NCBI GenBank assembly: GCA_034112085.1
Contig: JAWUWD010000158.1
Span: 1-47,510 of the forward strand
Source of the DNA: JAWUWD01 sp034112085
GTDB lineage: Bacteria > Bacteroidota > Bacteroidia > Cytophagales > Cyclobacteriaceae
Reading direction: 5' to 3'
DNA length: 47,510 bases
The translations under genes and the position numbers were made by a program. Positions within the stretch are counted from its first letter, which is position 1; the number at the start of each line of letters is the position of its first letter. Under the pieces are notes generated by a model. The model did no database searches. It was not told the origin of the DNA and saw only the letters and a program-made list of their open reading frames with translations. Of this stretch, positions 32,558 through 39,938 are shown piece after piece.

Positions 32558-33163
32558 ATGGAATTAAGAGTACAAACAATCACTGCGGCACATATTGAAA
32601 AGGGAATCAGTTATGAATCCTATAGAGCGCTAATAGAAAAATTGCAACAGCAGAATATGACTACTGGAGACAATCATTCAGAGAGCCTGTTGAATTACAC
32701 TAAATTGAACTCGCAGCGGATGAGTAAATGGGATAAGATATTCAAGCCCAATGAAGAGCTAGTTGAGATGTTGACTTCAATCAAAGTGCCTACCAATTGG
32801 GTAGTACTCACGGAAGCATGGTGTGGTGATGCTGCGCAGAACTTACCGATTATCGCAAAATTGGCATCACTTAACCCTAACATCTCCCTAAAATTACTTT
32901 TGAGAGATGAGAATATGGAGGTCATGGATGCATATCTAACCAATGGGGGTCGATCTATTCCGAAATTAATCATGTTAGATAATGATCTAAATGAAATTGG
33001 ACAATGGGGCCCTCGACCAAAACCTGTACAAGATATAATGATGGACATGAAGTCAAAAGGTGCTTTATCCTATGATGACTTTGGAGTTGCAGCGCACACA
33101 TGGTACGCAAAAGACCGGAGTAAGACTTTACAGGAAGAGTTGATTGTATTGTTGGCTAGATAG
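32558..33163 (+). CDS. Thioredoxin-family protein with WCGD in place of CxxC
   Basis: The 201-residue product has a thioredoxin-like fold preceded by about 75 extra residues. The active-site equivalent is EAWCGDAAQ with only Cys89, so a dithiol exchange is impossible and a monothiol or binding role is likelier. The cis-Pro region RSIPKLIML and GQWGPRP are present. No signal peptide, so cytosolic. Members of this family are common in Bacteroidota and lack an assigned function. Confidence 0.85.
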   Translation: MELRVQTITAAHIEKGISYESYRALIEKLQQQNMTTGDNHSESLLNYTKLNSQRMSKWDKIFKPNEELVEMLTSIKVPTNWVVLTEAWCGDAAQNLPIIAKLASLNPNISLKLLLRDENMEVMDAYLTNGGRSIPKLIMLDNDLNEIGQWGPRPKPVQDIMMDMKSKGALSYDDFGVAAHTWYAKDRSKTLQEELIVLLAR

Positions 33164-33212
33164 CAATTTTATTTGTTATGACTTATTACATGTAGGGGGG
33201 TGAAGTTCTCAA

Positions 33213-33254
33213 GAAAAAAAAGTTAGTCCCCTACACTTGGTACTGACTAAAACT
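33213..33254 (-). terminator. Probable terminator of the yggS-DUF423 operon
   Basis: On the minus strand TTAGT (near 33250) can pair with ACTAA (near 33222), extended by AG/CT across a bulge, and the stem is followed by eight T (33220-33213). It lies 70 nt beyond the DUF423 stop. Confidence 0.5.
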
Positions 33255-33322
33255 TCCTAGCTCTCAAGGAGAAACTTCAATGATTGTAATAGGCAGTAAT
33301 AGGTGAAACATTGATGAAGTAC

Positions 33323-33700
33323 CTAACTACTTTTCACCACTGCCATCAATAAAAAAAACCAACCTAATATAAAACAAAGTCCTCCAATCGGAGTGATAGC
33401 CCCAATCCATTTTATATTAGTTAGAGAAAGGACATAGAGAGATCCCGAGAACAATACAATACCGGCAATAGTGAGATAGCTTGAGTAATTTAACCAAGCA
33501 CTATCAAGTTTGTATGTCAAAAGCCCTAGAACCAGAAGTAATAAGGTGTGATAAAAATGATATTGGACAGCTGTTTGATAAGCACTGAGTAAGTTAGATG
33601 CTTCTAATTTGCTTTTCAAAGCATGCGCACCGAATGCGCCTAGGCCTACAGCGAATGCTCCTGAAATGGAGGCGATCGAAAGGATTATTTTTGAGGTCAT
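33323..33700 (-). CDS. DUF423 membrane protein
   Basis: The 125-residue product has four predicted membrane helices and the family N-terminal pattern AVGLGAFGAHALK (about 17-29), then a region with AVQYHFYHTLLLLVLGLL. Function unknown; related to YgdD of E. coli. It lies 16 nt downstream of yggS and is likely cotranscribed. Confidence 0.9.
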   Translation of the reverse strand: MTSKIILSIASISGAFAVGLGAFGAHALKSKLEASNLLSAYQTAVQYHFYHTLLLLVLGLLTYKLDSAWLNYSSYLTIAGIVLFSGSLYVLSLTNIKWIGAITPIGGLCFILGWFFLLMAVVKSS

Positions 33701-33716
33701 TTACTTTATGTTAGGC

Positions 33717-34388
33717 TTAATTATTTCTTGATCCAAAGATGGAGCTTCCTACTCTTATGAGGGTGCTGCCTTCTTTCACAGCAATATCATAATCTCCACT
33801 CATACCCATGGATATTTCTTTCAATTCTACATTGTTCATGTTCAATTCTGTTTGGAGTTTGTCGAAGAATGTCTTCAATGACCTAAATTCACTTTTGATC
33901 TGTGATTGATCATTTGTGTTGGTCGCCATTCCCATCAGCCCGGTGATACGTATATTGTTCATCACCTTAAATTGATCGTTGTGTATTAATTCCAACAATT
34001 CAGATTCACTCAACCCGAATTTAGTGTCTTCATCAGCTATGTAGACTTGAATAAGACAATCAATAATTCGATTATTCTTAGCACCCTGTTTGTTTATTTC
34101 TTTTAAGAGTTTTAGACTGTCTACTGAGTGGATAAGATGAACGAAAGGAGCAATATATTTAACTTTATTACTTTGTAAGTGACCGATCATATGCCATTGA
34201 ATATCCTTAGGTAGGTTTTCATATTTCCCAACCAATTCTTGCACCTTGTTTTCTCCGAAGATCCGCTGACCAGCATCATAGGCTTCCATCAGCAGTTCTT
34301 CTGGCTTAGTTTTACTCACTGCTATCAGTTTGCAATTTGTACCTTGTAATATTTCTTGAAAACCTGCTATATTTTTTTTAAGATTCAT
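33717..34388 (-). CDS. yggS: PLP homeostasis protein YggS/PROSC
   Basis: PLP-binding, non-catalytic TIM-barrel protein that buffers pyridoxal phosphate. The 223-residue product has the PLP Lys in LIAVSKTKP (about residue 26), FGENKVQEL, WHMIGHLQSNKVK, and the phosphate-binding end ELKEISMGMSGDYDIAV. First gene of a two-gene operon with DUF423; its promoter is back-to-back with that of the GH3 gene. Confidence 0.94.
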   Translation of the reverse strand: MNLKKNIAGFQEILQGTNCKLIAVSKTKPEELLMEAYDAGQRIFGENKVQELVGKYENLPKDIQWHMIGHLQSNKVKYIAPFVHLIHSVDSLKLLKEINKQGAKNNRIIDCLIQVYIADEDTKFGLSESELLELIHNDQFKVMNNIRITGLMGMATNTNDQSQIKSEFRSLKTFFDKLQTELNMNNVELKEISMGMSGDYDIAVKEGSTLIRVGSSIFGSRNN

Positions 34389-34412
34389 TTTCTACTTTAG
34401 CGTGTGATGCCT

Positions 34413-34420
34413 CAAAAATA
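34413..34420 (-). promoter_or_regulatory. -7 element of the yggS promoter
   Basis: Minus-strand TATTTTTG matches TAnnTTTG, about 25 nt before the start at 34388. Only 2 bp separate it from the opposing GH3 element. Confidence 0.6.
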
Positions 34421-34422
34421 TA

Positions 34423-34430
34423 TACTTTTG
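34423..34430 (+). promoter_or_regulatory. -7 element of the GH3-family gene promoter
   Basis: TACTTTTG matches TAnnTTTG, 20 nt before the start codon. Together with the opposing element it forms a near-palindrome of 18 bp. Confidence 0.6.
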
Positions 34431-34450
34431 TTCGAATAAATGAATGTTAG

Positions 34451-35995
34451 ATGCCCATATTAGGTACACTTATCAAAAAAGGGATAAAAATCCGTGAAAG
34501 TCTGGATCAACAGTACACTTCACCGGAAGAGTTGCAGAAAAATCAGCTTAAGAAGCTGCTGATTTCTGCTAGCGAGACCCTATTTGGTAAGCGATATGGA
34601 TTCAATATTATATTAGAGCATTACCAAAGCAGTGATCCGCAATTGTTTTATCAACAATATCAAAAACTAGTTCCTCTCCATAATTATAATCAGCTCTATA
34701 ATGATTGGTGGCATTTGAGTCAGGAAGGACAGTCAGACGTGTGTTGGCCTGGAGATGTTAAGTATTTTGCATTAAGTTCCGGCACGTCAGAAGCTACTTC
34801 CAAATACATTCCAATTACCGATGATATGGTAAAGGCGATTCGTAAGACTAGTATTCGTCAGATCGTAACCCTCTCTAAATATGAGCTACCTACAAAATTT
34901 TTTCAAGGAGGAATATTGATGTTGGGTGGAAGTACTCACCTCAACTATAACGGTAGATATTTTGAAGGAGACTTGAGCGGAATACAAGCTGCTCAGTTAC
35001 CTTTTTGGTTCCAGCACTTTTATAAGCCAGGGAAGAAGATTGCTCAGACGGTGGCTTGGGATGAAAAGCTTAGTGAGATAGTACGGCAAGCAAGAGAGTG
35101 GGACATTAGTATTATTGTAGGGGTTCCGGCATGGATTCAAATATTGATAGAGAAAATTCTCAGTCACCATCAAGTCAGTAACATTCATGAGATATGGCCT
35201 AACCTCGAAGTCTATGTGCACGGAGGTGTTTCTTTTGATCCATATCGTAAGGGGTTTGGAAAATTGTTAGGGAAGCCAATTCATTATATTGAAACCTATT
35301 TGGCATCAGAAGGATTTATTGCTTTTCAGGCGAACCCTGATACTAAGAGCATGAGGTTGGTGCTCAACAATGGTATGTTTTATGAATTTGTACCATTCAA
35401 TGATCAGAATTTCGATAGTGAAAATCAATTATTGCCAGGAGCAGAGACCTTGATGATCAATGAGGTAGAAGAGGGGAAGGAATACGCAATACTTTTATCA
35501 ACTTGTGCAGGAGCCTGGAGATATCTAATTGGTGATGTGGTGAAAATAATAGATAAAAATGAAGCTGAAATAGTAATTACTGGGCGCACAAAGCATTTTT
35601 TGAGCTTATGTGGAGAGCATTTGTCAGTTGATAATATGAATAAGGCTATCGAGATTGTGGCTGAAGAATTTAATATAAGTATTAAAGAATTCACAGTTAC
35701 AGGAGAGCCTAATGATACGCTTTTTGCCCATCGCTGGTATTTGGGGGTTGATGAGCAAATCGATGAGCAGCGGCTTAAAGAGCGACTTGATCAAGTGCTT
35801 ATGGGGCTAAACGATGATTACAAAGTTGAGAGAGGAGCGGCTTTGCAGGAGGTATTCGTAGAGGTGTTGCCCATTCAACTATTTTATGACTGGATGAAGA
35901 CAATGGGAAAAGAAGGAGGGCAAAATAAATTCCCTCGCGTGCTTAAAAACGAGCAGCTCGATGATTGGAAGACATTTTTGAAAAGTAAGGTTTGA
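34451..35995 (+). CDS. GH3-family acyl-adenylate/amido synthetase
   Basis: The 514-residue product belongs to the GH3 family of ATP-dependent adenylating enzymes (plant members join amino acids to hormones). The ATP-binding loop FALSSGTSEATSKYIPIT lies near residues 105-122, with YIETYLASEGF (about 280) and the hinge YLIGDVVKI followed by TGRTKHFLSLCGEHLS (about 357-393). The substrate in bacteria is unknown. The stop overlaps the start of the LysE-type exporter, which could be functionally linked. Confidence 0.88.
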   Translation: MPILGTLIKKGIKIRESLDQQYTSPEELQKNQLKKLLISASETLFGKRYGFNIILEHYQSSDPQLFYQQYQKLVPLHNYNQLYNDWWHLSQEGQSDVCWPGDVKYFALSSGTSEATSKYIPITDDMVKAIRKTSIRQIVTLSKYELPTKFFQGGILMLGGSTHLNYNGRYFEGDLSGIQAAQLPFWFQHFYKPGKKIAQTVAWDEKLSEIVRQAREWDISIIVGVPAWIQILIEKILSHHQVSNIHEIWPNLEVYVHGGVSFDPYRKGFGKLLGKPIHYIETYLASEGFIAFQANPDTKSMRLVLNNGMFYEFVPFNDQNFDSENQLLPGAETLMINEVEEGKEYAILLSTCAGAWRYLIGDVVKIIDKNEAEIVITGRTKHFLSLCGEHLSVDNMNKAIEIVAEEFNISIKEFTVTGEPNDTLFAHRWYLGVDEQIDEQRLKERLDQVLMGLNDDYKVERGAALQEVFVEVLPIQLFYDWMKTMGKEGGQNKFPRVLKNEQLDDWKTFLKSKV

Positions 35996-36603
35996 TAGGA
36001 ATAGTAATCAAAGGAATTAGTTTTGGGTTGATATTATCAGTGGCAGTTGGGCCAGTGTTTTTTGCATTGGTGAAGACTAGTCTGCAAAAAGGGTTCAAAG
36101 CTGGAGTTTGCGTGGCCATAGGCGTATCGTTAAGTGATATGTGCTATATCATATTGGCGTACTTAGGTGTATCTCAGTTTTTTGACAACCCTCTTGTGAA
36201 AGATCAAATGGCATTTGTTGGTGGACTAGTGATTATTACATTTGGAATTATTACGATTATCACCAAACCGAAGATTTACGATAATGGCACTGAAACAATG
36301 ACCAAGTCAAATTATGTTAAGCAAATGTTTAAGGGCTTTCTAATCAATGCAATAAATCCGGCAGTATTGCTTTTCTGGTTAGGGGTTATGAGCCTTGCAT
36401 CCGTGGATTATGATTTCACTCCAAATAAAATCATGGTGTTTTTTACTTCCATCTTAGCAACTGTTTTTGCTCTGGACATCACCAAAGTATATTTGTCCCA
36501 CAAATTAAGAGAACTAGTGACACCGAAAGTGATGAGGACTATGTATGTCTTTGTTGGGATGGCCTTAGTGGGCTTTGGAGTAAAGTTGATGTTTTTCGCC
36601 TAG
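35992..36603 (+). CDS. LysE/RhtB-type exporter
   Basis: The 203-residue product has about six membrane helices and the LysE N-terminal signature ISFGLILSVAVGPVFFALVKTS. The family exports amino acids and related solutes. No ATG is available: the first in-frame one is near residue 50, so the start must be the TTG at 35992, overlapping the GH3 stop as TTGA. Coupling to a GH3 enzyme suggests, without proof, export of a conjugate or amino acid. It converges on ftsY with 23 nt between and no terminator. Confidence 0.85.
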   Translation: MIGIVIKGISFGLILSVAVGPVFFALVKTSLQKGFKAGVCVAIGVSLSDMCYIILAYLGVSQFFDNPLVKDQMAFVGGLVIITFGIITIITKPKIYDNGTETMTKSNYVKQMFKGFLINAINPAVLLFWLGVMSLASVDYDFTPNKIMVFFTSILATVFALDITKVYLSHKLRELVTPKVMRTMYVFVGMALVGFGVKLMFFA

Positions 36604-36626
36604 CACTTGGCGATGACTTCTTGAGG

Positions 36627-37583
36627 TTATTTGTTGAATAGAGAGTCAACAAAGGCTGTTGTATTGAAAACCTGTAAATCATCAACTCCTTCGCCAACCC
36701 CAATGTATCTCACAGGTATCTTAAACTCATCAGAGATGCCAATGACTACACCGCCTTTAGCAGTTCCATCTAGCTTTGTAATAGCCAGTGAAGTAACATC
36801 TGTAGCTTTTGTAAACTCTCTTGCTTGTATCACTGCATTTTGACCAGTACTGCCATCTAATACGAGCATCACATCGTGAGGTGCTTCTGGAATGAATTTC
36901 TGTACGACTCTTTTAATCTTAATCAACTCATTCATCAAGTTGATTTTGGTATGGAGTCTTCCAGCAGTGTCGATAATGATTACATCTGCTTGTTCTTCGA
37001 CCCCTTGCTTTACTGCATCAAATGCTACGGCTGATGGATCAGTGTTCATGCCATGCGCAACAACAGGTACTCCAACGCGCTCTCCCCAAAGTTTGAGCTG
37101 ATCTACCGCGGCAGCTCTGAAAGTGTCAGCAGCTCCAAGTATAACCTTTTTCCCCGCGGCTTTGTATTGTGCAGATAGTTTCCCTATTGTGGTAGTTTTC
37201 CCTACGCCATTGACACCAACTACTAATATGACATAAGGTTTATTCTCTGACGGGGTTTCGAAACTCTGAATATCAGATGAATTGTTTCTGGAAAGGAGTT
37301 CTGCTATTTCTTCTTTGAGGATCCTGTCAAGCTCAGAAACTCCCAAATATTTATCTTTAGCTACACGAGCTTCAATGCGGTTTATGATTTTGATGGTAGT
37401 ATCCACACCTACATCAGAAGTGATTAGGATTTCTTCGAGTTCGTCTAGAATCTCTTCATCCACAGTGGATTTTCCGGCAACAGCCTTTCCAAGCTTAGAG
37501 AAGAAACTTTGTTTGGTTTTTTCTAAGCCTTTGTCTAATGTCTCTTTTTTTTCCTTAGAGAAAAACTTGCCGAATAATGCCAT
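36627..37583 (-). CDS. ftsY: Signal recognition particle receptor FtsY
   Basis: GTPase that delivers SRP-ribosome complexes to SecY. The start is the ATG at 37583 (MALFGKFFSKEKKE) rather than the one 18 nt upstream. The 318-residue product has a short N-terminal amphipathic part instead of the long acidic A domain of E. coli, the N domain, and the G domain with GVNGVGKTT (123-131), ADTFRAAA, DTAGR, TKLDGTAKGG and GVGEGVDDLQ. Last gene of the rpmB-rpmG-DUF4295-ftsY cluster, separated from DUF4295 by a terminator-like hairpin. Confidence 0.96.
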   Translation of the reverse strand: MALFGKFFSKEKKETLDKGLEKTKQSFFSKLGKAVAGKSTVDEEILDELEEILITSDVGVDTTIKIINRIEARVAKDKYLGVSELDRILKEEIAELLSRNNSSDIQSFETPSENKPYVILVVGVNGVGKTTTIGKLSAQYKAAGKKVILGAADTFRAAAVDQLKLWGERVGVPVVAHGMNTDPSAVAFDAVKQGVEEQADVIIIDTAGRLHTKINLMNELIKIKRVVQKFIPEAPHDVMLVLDGSTGQNAVIQAREFTKATDVTSLAITKLDGTAKGGVVIGISDEFKIPVRYIGVGEGVDDLQVFNTTAFVDSLFNK

Positions 37584-37606
37584 AGGTTTAATTTTCCGCA
37601 ATTAAC

Positions 37607-37633
37607 AAAAAAAAAGTCCCAATAAAGGGACTT
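37607..37633 (-). terminator. Intrinsic terminator or attenuator between DUF4295 and ftsY
   Basis: On the minus strand AAGTCCC (37633-37627) pairs with GGGACTT (37620-37614) around a 6-nt loop, followed by nine T (to 37607). ftsY starts only 23 nt beyond it. Confidence 0.88.
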
Positions 37634-37663
37634 CATATATTTATAACCTGATAAGCGAAGTTA

Positions 37664-37816
37664 TCAGTCTGCTAAAGCACCTTTTACTTGGTCAAGAGTT
37701 ACAATTTCCTCTTTAAACATGTAAGCGCCTGTTTTCGCAGATCTTACAGATTTGATTACTTTGGCGTAGTTTTTACCTTCTTTTTTCTGGAGCGATGCTA
37801 CAACTTTCTTAGCCAT
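37664..37816 (-). CDS. DUF4295 small basic protein
   Basis: A 50-residue protein (MAKKVVASLQKKEGKNYAK at the start, ending LDQVKGALAD). It is a Bacteroidota-specific family of unknown function, always found behind rpmG, and its size, basic charge and place among ribosomal protein genes suggest a ribosome-associated role (inference). It lies 2 nt after the rpmG stop. Confidence 0.93.
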   Translation of the reverse strand: MAKKVVASLQKKEGKNYAKVIKSVRSAKTGAYMFKEEIVTLDQVKGALAD

Positions 37817-37818
37817 GG

Positions 37819-38001
37819 TTATTTAATTTCTTTGTGAACAGTATATTTCTTAAGAACTGCATTGAATTTCTTCAATTCAACTCTGTCAGGAGTGTTTTTT
37901 CTATTTTTTGTCGTAATGTACCTTGACGTACCAGGCATTCCACTGTTCTTATGTTCAGTGCACTCTAGTATTACTTGTACTCTGTTGCCTCTTTTTGCCA
38001 T
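37819..38001 (-). CDS. rpmG: 50S ribosomal protein L33 (bL33), zinc-free form
   Basis: The 60-residue product starts MAKRGNRVQVILECTEHK and contains RYITTKNRKNTPDRVELKKF. Only one Cys is present, so the two CxxC pairs of the zinc-binding form are missing. It has its own promoter and is cotranscribed with DUF4295. Confidence 0.96.
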   Translation of the reverse strand: MAKRGNRVQVILECTEHKNSGMPGTSRYITTKNRKNTPDRVELKKFNAVLKKYTVHKEIK

Positions 38002-38027
38002 TTTCTTAATCTTAAAATTTCGGACTG

Positions 38028-38058
38028 CAAATATAGATAAAACTAATTTTGCAGCAAA
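38028..38058 (-). promoter_or_regulatory. Promoter of rpmG-DUF4295
   Basis: On the minus strand TTTG (38058-38055) and TATATTTG (38035-38028) are separated by 19 nt, a full consensus match; the start codon lies 27 nt beyond the -7 element. Confidence 0.85.
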
Positions 38059-38083
38059 AAATATTTGAAAACAATTTTTATGT

Positions 38084-38125
38084 AATAAAAAGAAGCTCCC
38101 GACACTGTGAAGTTGTCAGGAGCTT
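38084..38125 (-). terminator. Intrinsic terminator behind rpmB
   Basis: On the minus strand AAGCTCCTGACA (38125-38114) pairs with TGTCGGGAGCTT (38104-38093, one G-U) around a 9-nt loop, followed by CTTTTTATT. Confidence 0.85.
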
Positions 38126-38143
38126 TATGTTTTAATGTGTGTT

Positions 38144-38165
38144 CGTTCCTGTTCGATCAGGAACG
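38144..38165 (-). other. 8-bp hairpin directly after the rpmB stop
   Basis: CGTTCCTG and CAGGAACG pair perfectly around a 6-nt loop, 2 nt behind the rpmB stop codon and without a T-run. It may protect the 3' end of the rpmB mRNA or assist the terminator 18 nt further on. Confidence 0.6.
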
Positions 38166-38167
38166 GA

Positions 38168-38407
38168 TTACACTAGGATATTTCCTTCTTTTCTAGCCTT
38201 CTTCAGTACAGCAGTGATCCCGTTCTTGTTGATCGTTCTCAATGCAGTAGTAGACACTTTTAATGTTATCCATGCGTCTTCTTCAGGAATAAAGAAACGC
38301 TTCTTGTGAAGGTTTGGATAGAACTTTCTCCTAGTTCTGTTTTTAGCGTGCGATACATTGTTTCCTACCTGCACTTTTTTTCCTGTGATTTGACAAACTC
38401 TAGACAT
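38168..38407 (-). CDS. rpmB: 50S ribosomal protein L28 (bL28)
   Basis: The start is the ATG at 38407 (MSRVCQITGKKVQVGNNVSHA), giving 79 residues; the ORF continues upstream through another ATG but the family begins here. NRTRRKFYPNLHKKRFF is diagnostic. A single Cys at position 5 means the zinc site is not complete. Separated from rpmG by a terminator and a new promoter. Confidence 0.96.
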   Translation of the reverse strand: MSRVCQITGKKVQVGNNVSHAKNRTRRKFYPNLHKKRFFIPEEDAWITLKVSTTALRTINKNGITAVLKKARKEGNILV

Positions 38408-38446
38408 GATTATATAATTTGAATATCGAATTCTGAAATTGGTTTG

Positions 38447-38478
38447 CAAATATCGGAAAAAGATTTTTAATTGTCAAA
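38447..38478 (-). promoter_or_regulatory. Promoter of rpmB
   Basis: On the minus strand TTTG (38478-38475) and GATATTTG (38454-38447, one mismatch to TAnnTTTG) are spaced by 20 nt. Confidence 0.65.
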
Positions 38479-38540
38479 GCCAATTGGAATATAAATTGTA
38501 ACACTTTCAAAAGTATTTTTTATATAAAAGGTGAATTTAC

Positions 38541-38548
38541 TACATTTG
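38541..38548 (+). promoter_or_regulatory. Promoter of rocD
   Basis: TACATTTG matches TAnnTTTG and lies 100 nt before the start codon, so the leader would be about 94 nt. No clear -33 TTG. Confidence 0.55.
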
Positions 38549-38554
38549 TCGTTT

Positions 38555-38602
38555 GGATGATTTCTCTCCGGTACAAAAAGAGGAAAGGATGACTGCTCTC
38601 CG
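38555..38602 (+). repeat. Direct repeats in the rocD leader
   Basis: GGATGATTTCTCTCCG (38555-38570) and GGATGACTGCTCTCCG (38587-38602) agree in 14 of 16 bases and start 32 bp apart, about three helical turns. They lie in the predicted 5' untranslated region. Confidence 0.75.
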
Positions 38603-38648
38603 TGACGAGTGGTGTGTAAATTTATTTCAAACATAGTCCGCAAAAATC

Positions 38649-39932
38649 ATGGAAGCCGTAATGAATCAAAAATTGACCTCACAAGAGTCAATAGAGTTAG
38701 AAGATAAGTATGGTGCGCACAACTACCATCCACTACCAGTAGTATTGGCCAAAGGTGAAGGTGTATTGGTCTGGGATGCTGAAGGAAAGCAATATTATGA
38801 TTTCTTATCAGCTTATTCGGCAGTCAATCAGGGGCATTGTCATCCTAAAATTGTCAACGCGTTAAAGGAACAAGCAGAAACTTTAACCTTAACATCACGT
38901 GCATTTTATAATGATGTACTTGGTGAATATGAAAAGTACGTAACAGAATTCTTCGGATTCGAAAAAGTGCTTCCAATGAATACAGGTGCTGAGGCTGTAG
39001 AGACAGCAATCAAACTTTGTAGAAAGTGGGCTTACGAAAAGAAAGGAATTGCTGAAAATCAGGCGAAAATAATTGTTTGTGAAAATAATTTCCATGGAAG
39101 AACGACTACAATAATATCATTCTCAAACGATGAGGATGCACGTAAGAACTTCGGCCCTTATACGGCTGGATTTATAAAGATACCTTATAATGATGTTGCT
39201 GCATTAGCAACAGCTCTAAAAGAAGAAAATATTGCTGGATTTTTAGTAGAACCAATACAGGGTGAAGCTGGAGTTTATGTGCCTGATGAAGGATATCTTA
39301 AACAAACGGCAGAATTGTGTAAAGAAGCAGGGGTACTATTCATTGCAGACGAGGTGCAAACAGGTATTGCAAGAACAGGGAGTCTGTTGGCAGTATGTGG
39401 AGACTGTACTTGTGGATCTACTTGTGAGAAAAAGGATACTTATGTACAGCCTGACATTTTGATTTTAGGGAAGGCTATTTCAGGAGGTGTATATCCAGTC
39501 TCTGCTGTGTTAGCGGACAACAGGATCATGGATGTCATCAAACCTGGTCAACATGGAAGTACGTTTGGCGGGAACCCAGTTGCTTGTAAGGTAGCTGTTG
39601 CTGCTTTGGAAGTGGTGAAAGATGAGAGATTGGCTGAGAATGCACGAGTATTAGGGGAAAGATTTAGAGACAGAATGAATAAATTCATTGAAAGCTCTAA
39701 TGTTGTAAATACAGTGAGAGGTAAAGGGTTACTCAATGCTATATTGATTAACGATACTGCTGAAAGTTCAACGGCTTGGGATATTTGTGTGGCCTTGCAA
39801 GAGAATGGATTATTGGCAAAACCAACACACGGAAATATTATTAGATTTGCACCTCCTTTGGTAATGACCGAGGCGCAATTGGATGAATGTTGTGAAATTA
39901 TCGAAAAAACAATCACAACATTTGAAAAGTAA
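38649..39932 (+). CDS. rocD: Ornithine aminotransferase
   Basis: PLP enzyme converting ornithine and 2-oxoglutarate to glutamate semialdehyde and glutamate. The 427-residue product shows SAYSAVNQGHCHPKI, MNTGAEAVETAIKLCRKW, FHGRTT, ADEVQTGIARTG, the PLP Lys275 in LILGKAISGG and GQHGSTFGGNP. Between ARTGSLLAV and QPD lies an insertion with four Cys (250, 253, 255, 259) that could bind a metal. The start could be 38649 or the ATG 4 codons on. DUF4870 follows after 6 nt. Confidence 0.94.
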   Translation: MEAVMNQKLTSQESIELEDKYGAHNYHPLPVVLAKGEGVLVWDAEGKQYYDFLSAYSAVNQGHCHPKIVNALKEQAETLTLTSRAFYNDVLGEYEKYVTEFFGFEKVLPMNTGAEAVETAIKLCRKWAYEKKGIAENQAKIIVCENNFHGRTTTIISFSNDEDARKNFGPYTAGFIKIPYNDVAALATALKEENIAGFLVEPIQGEAGVYVPDEGYLKQTAELCKEAGVLFIADEVQTGIARTGSLLAVCGDCTCGSTCEKKDTYVQPDILILGKAISGGVYPVSAVLADNRIMDVIKPGQHGSTFGGNPVACKVAVAALEVVKDERLAENARVLGERFRDRMNKFIESSNVVNTVRGKGLLNAILINDTAESSTAWDICVALQENGLLAKPTHGNIIRFAPPLVMTEAQLDECCEIIEKTITTFEK

Positions 39933-39938
39933 AATCAT

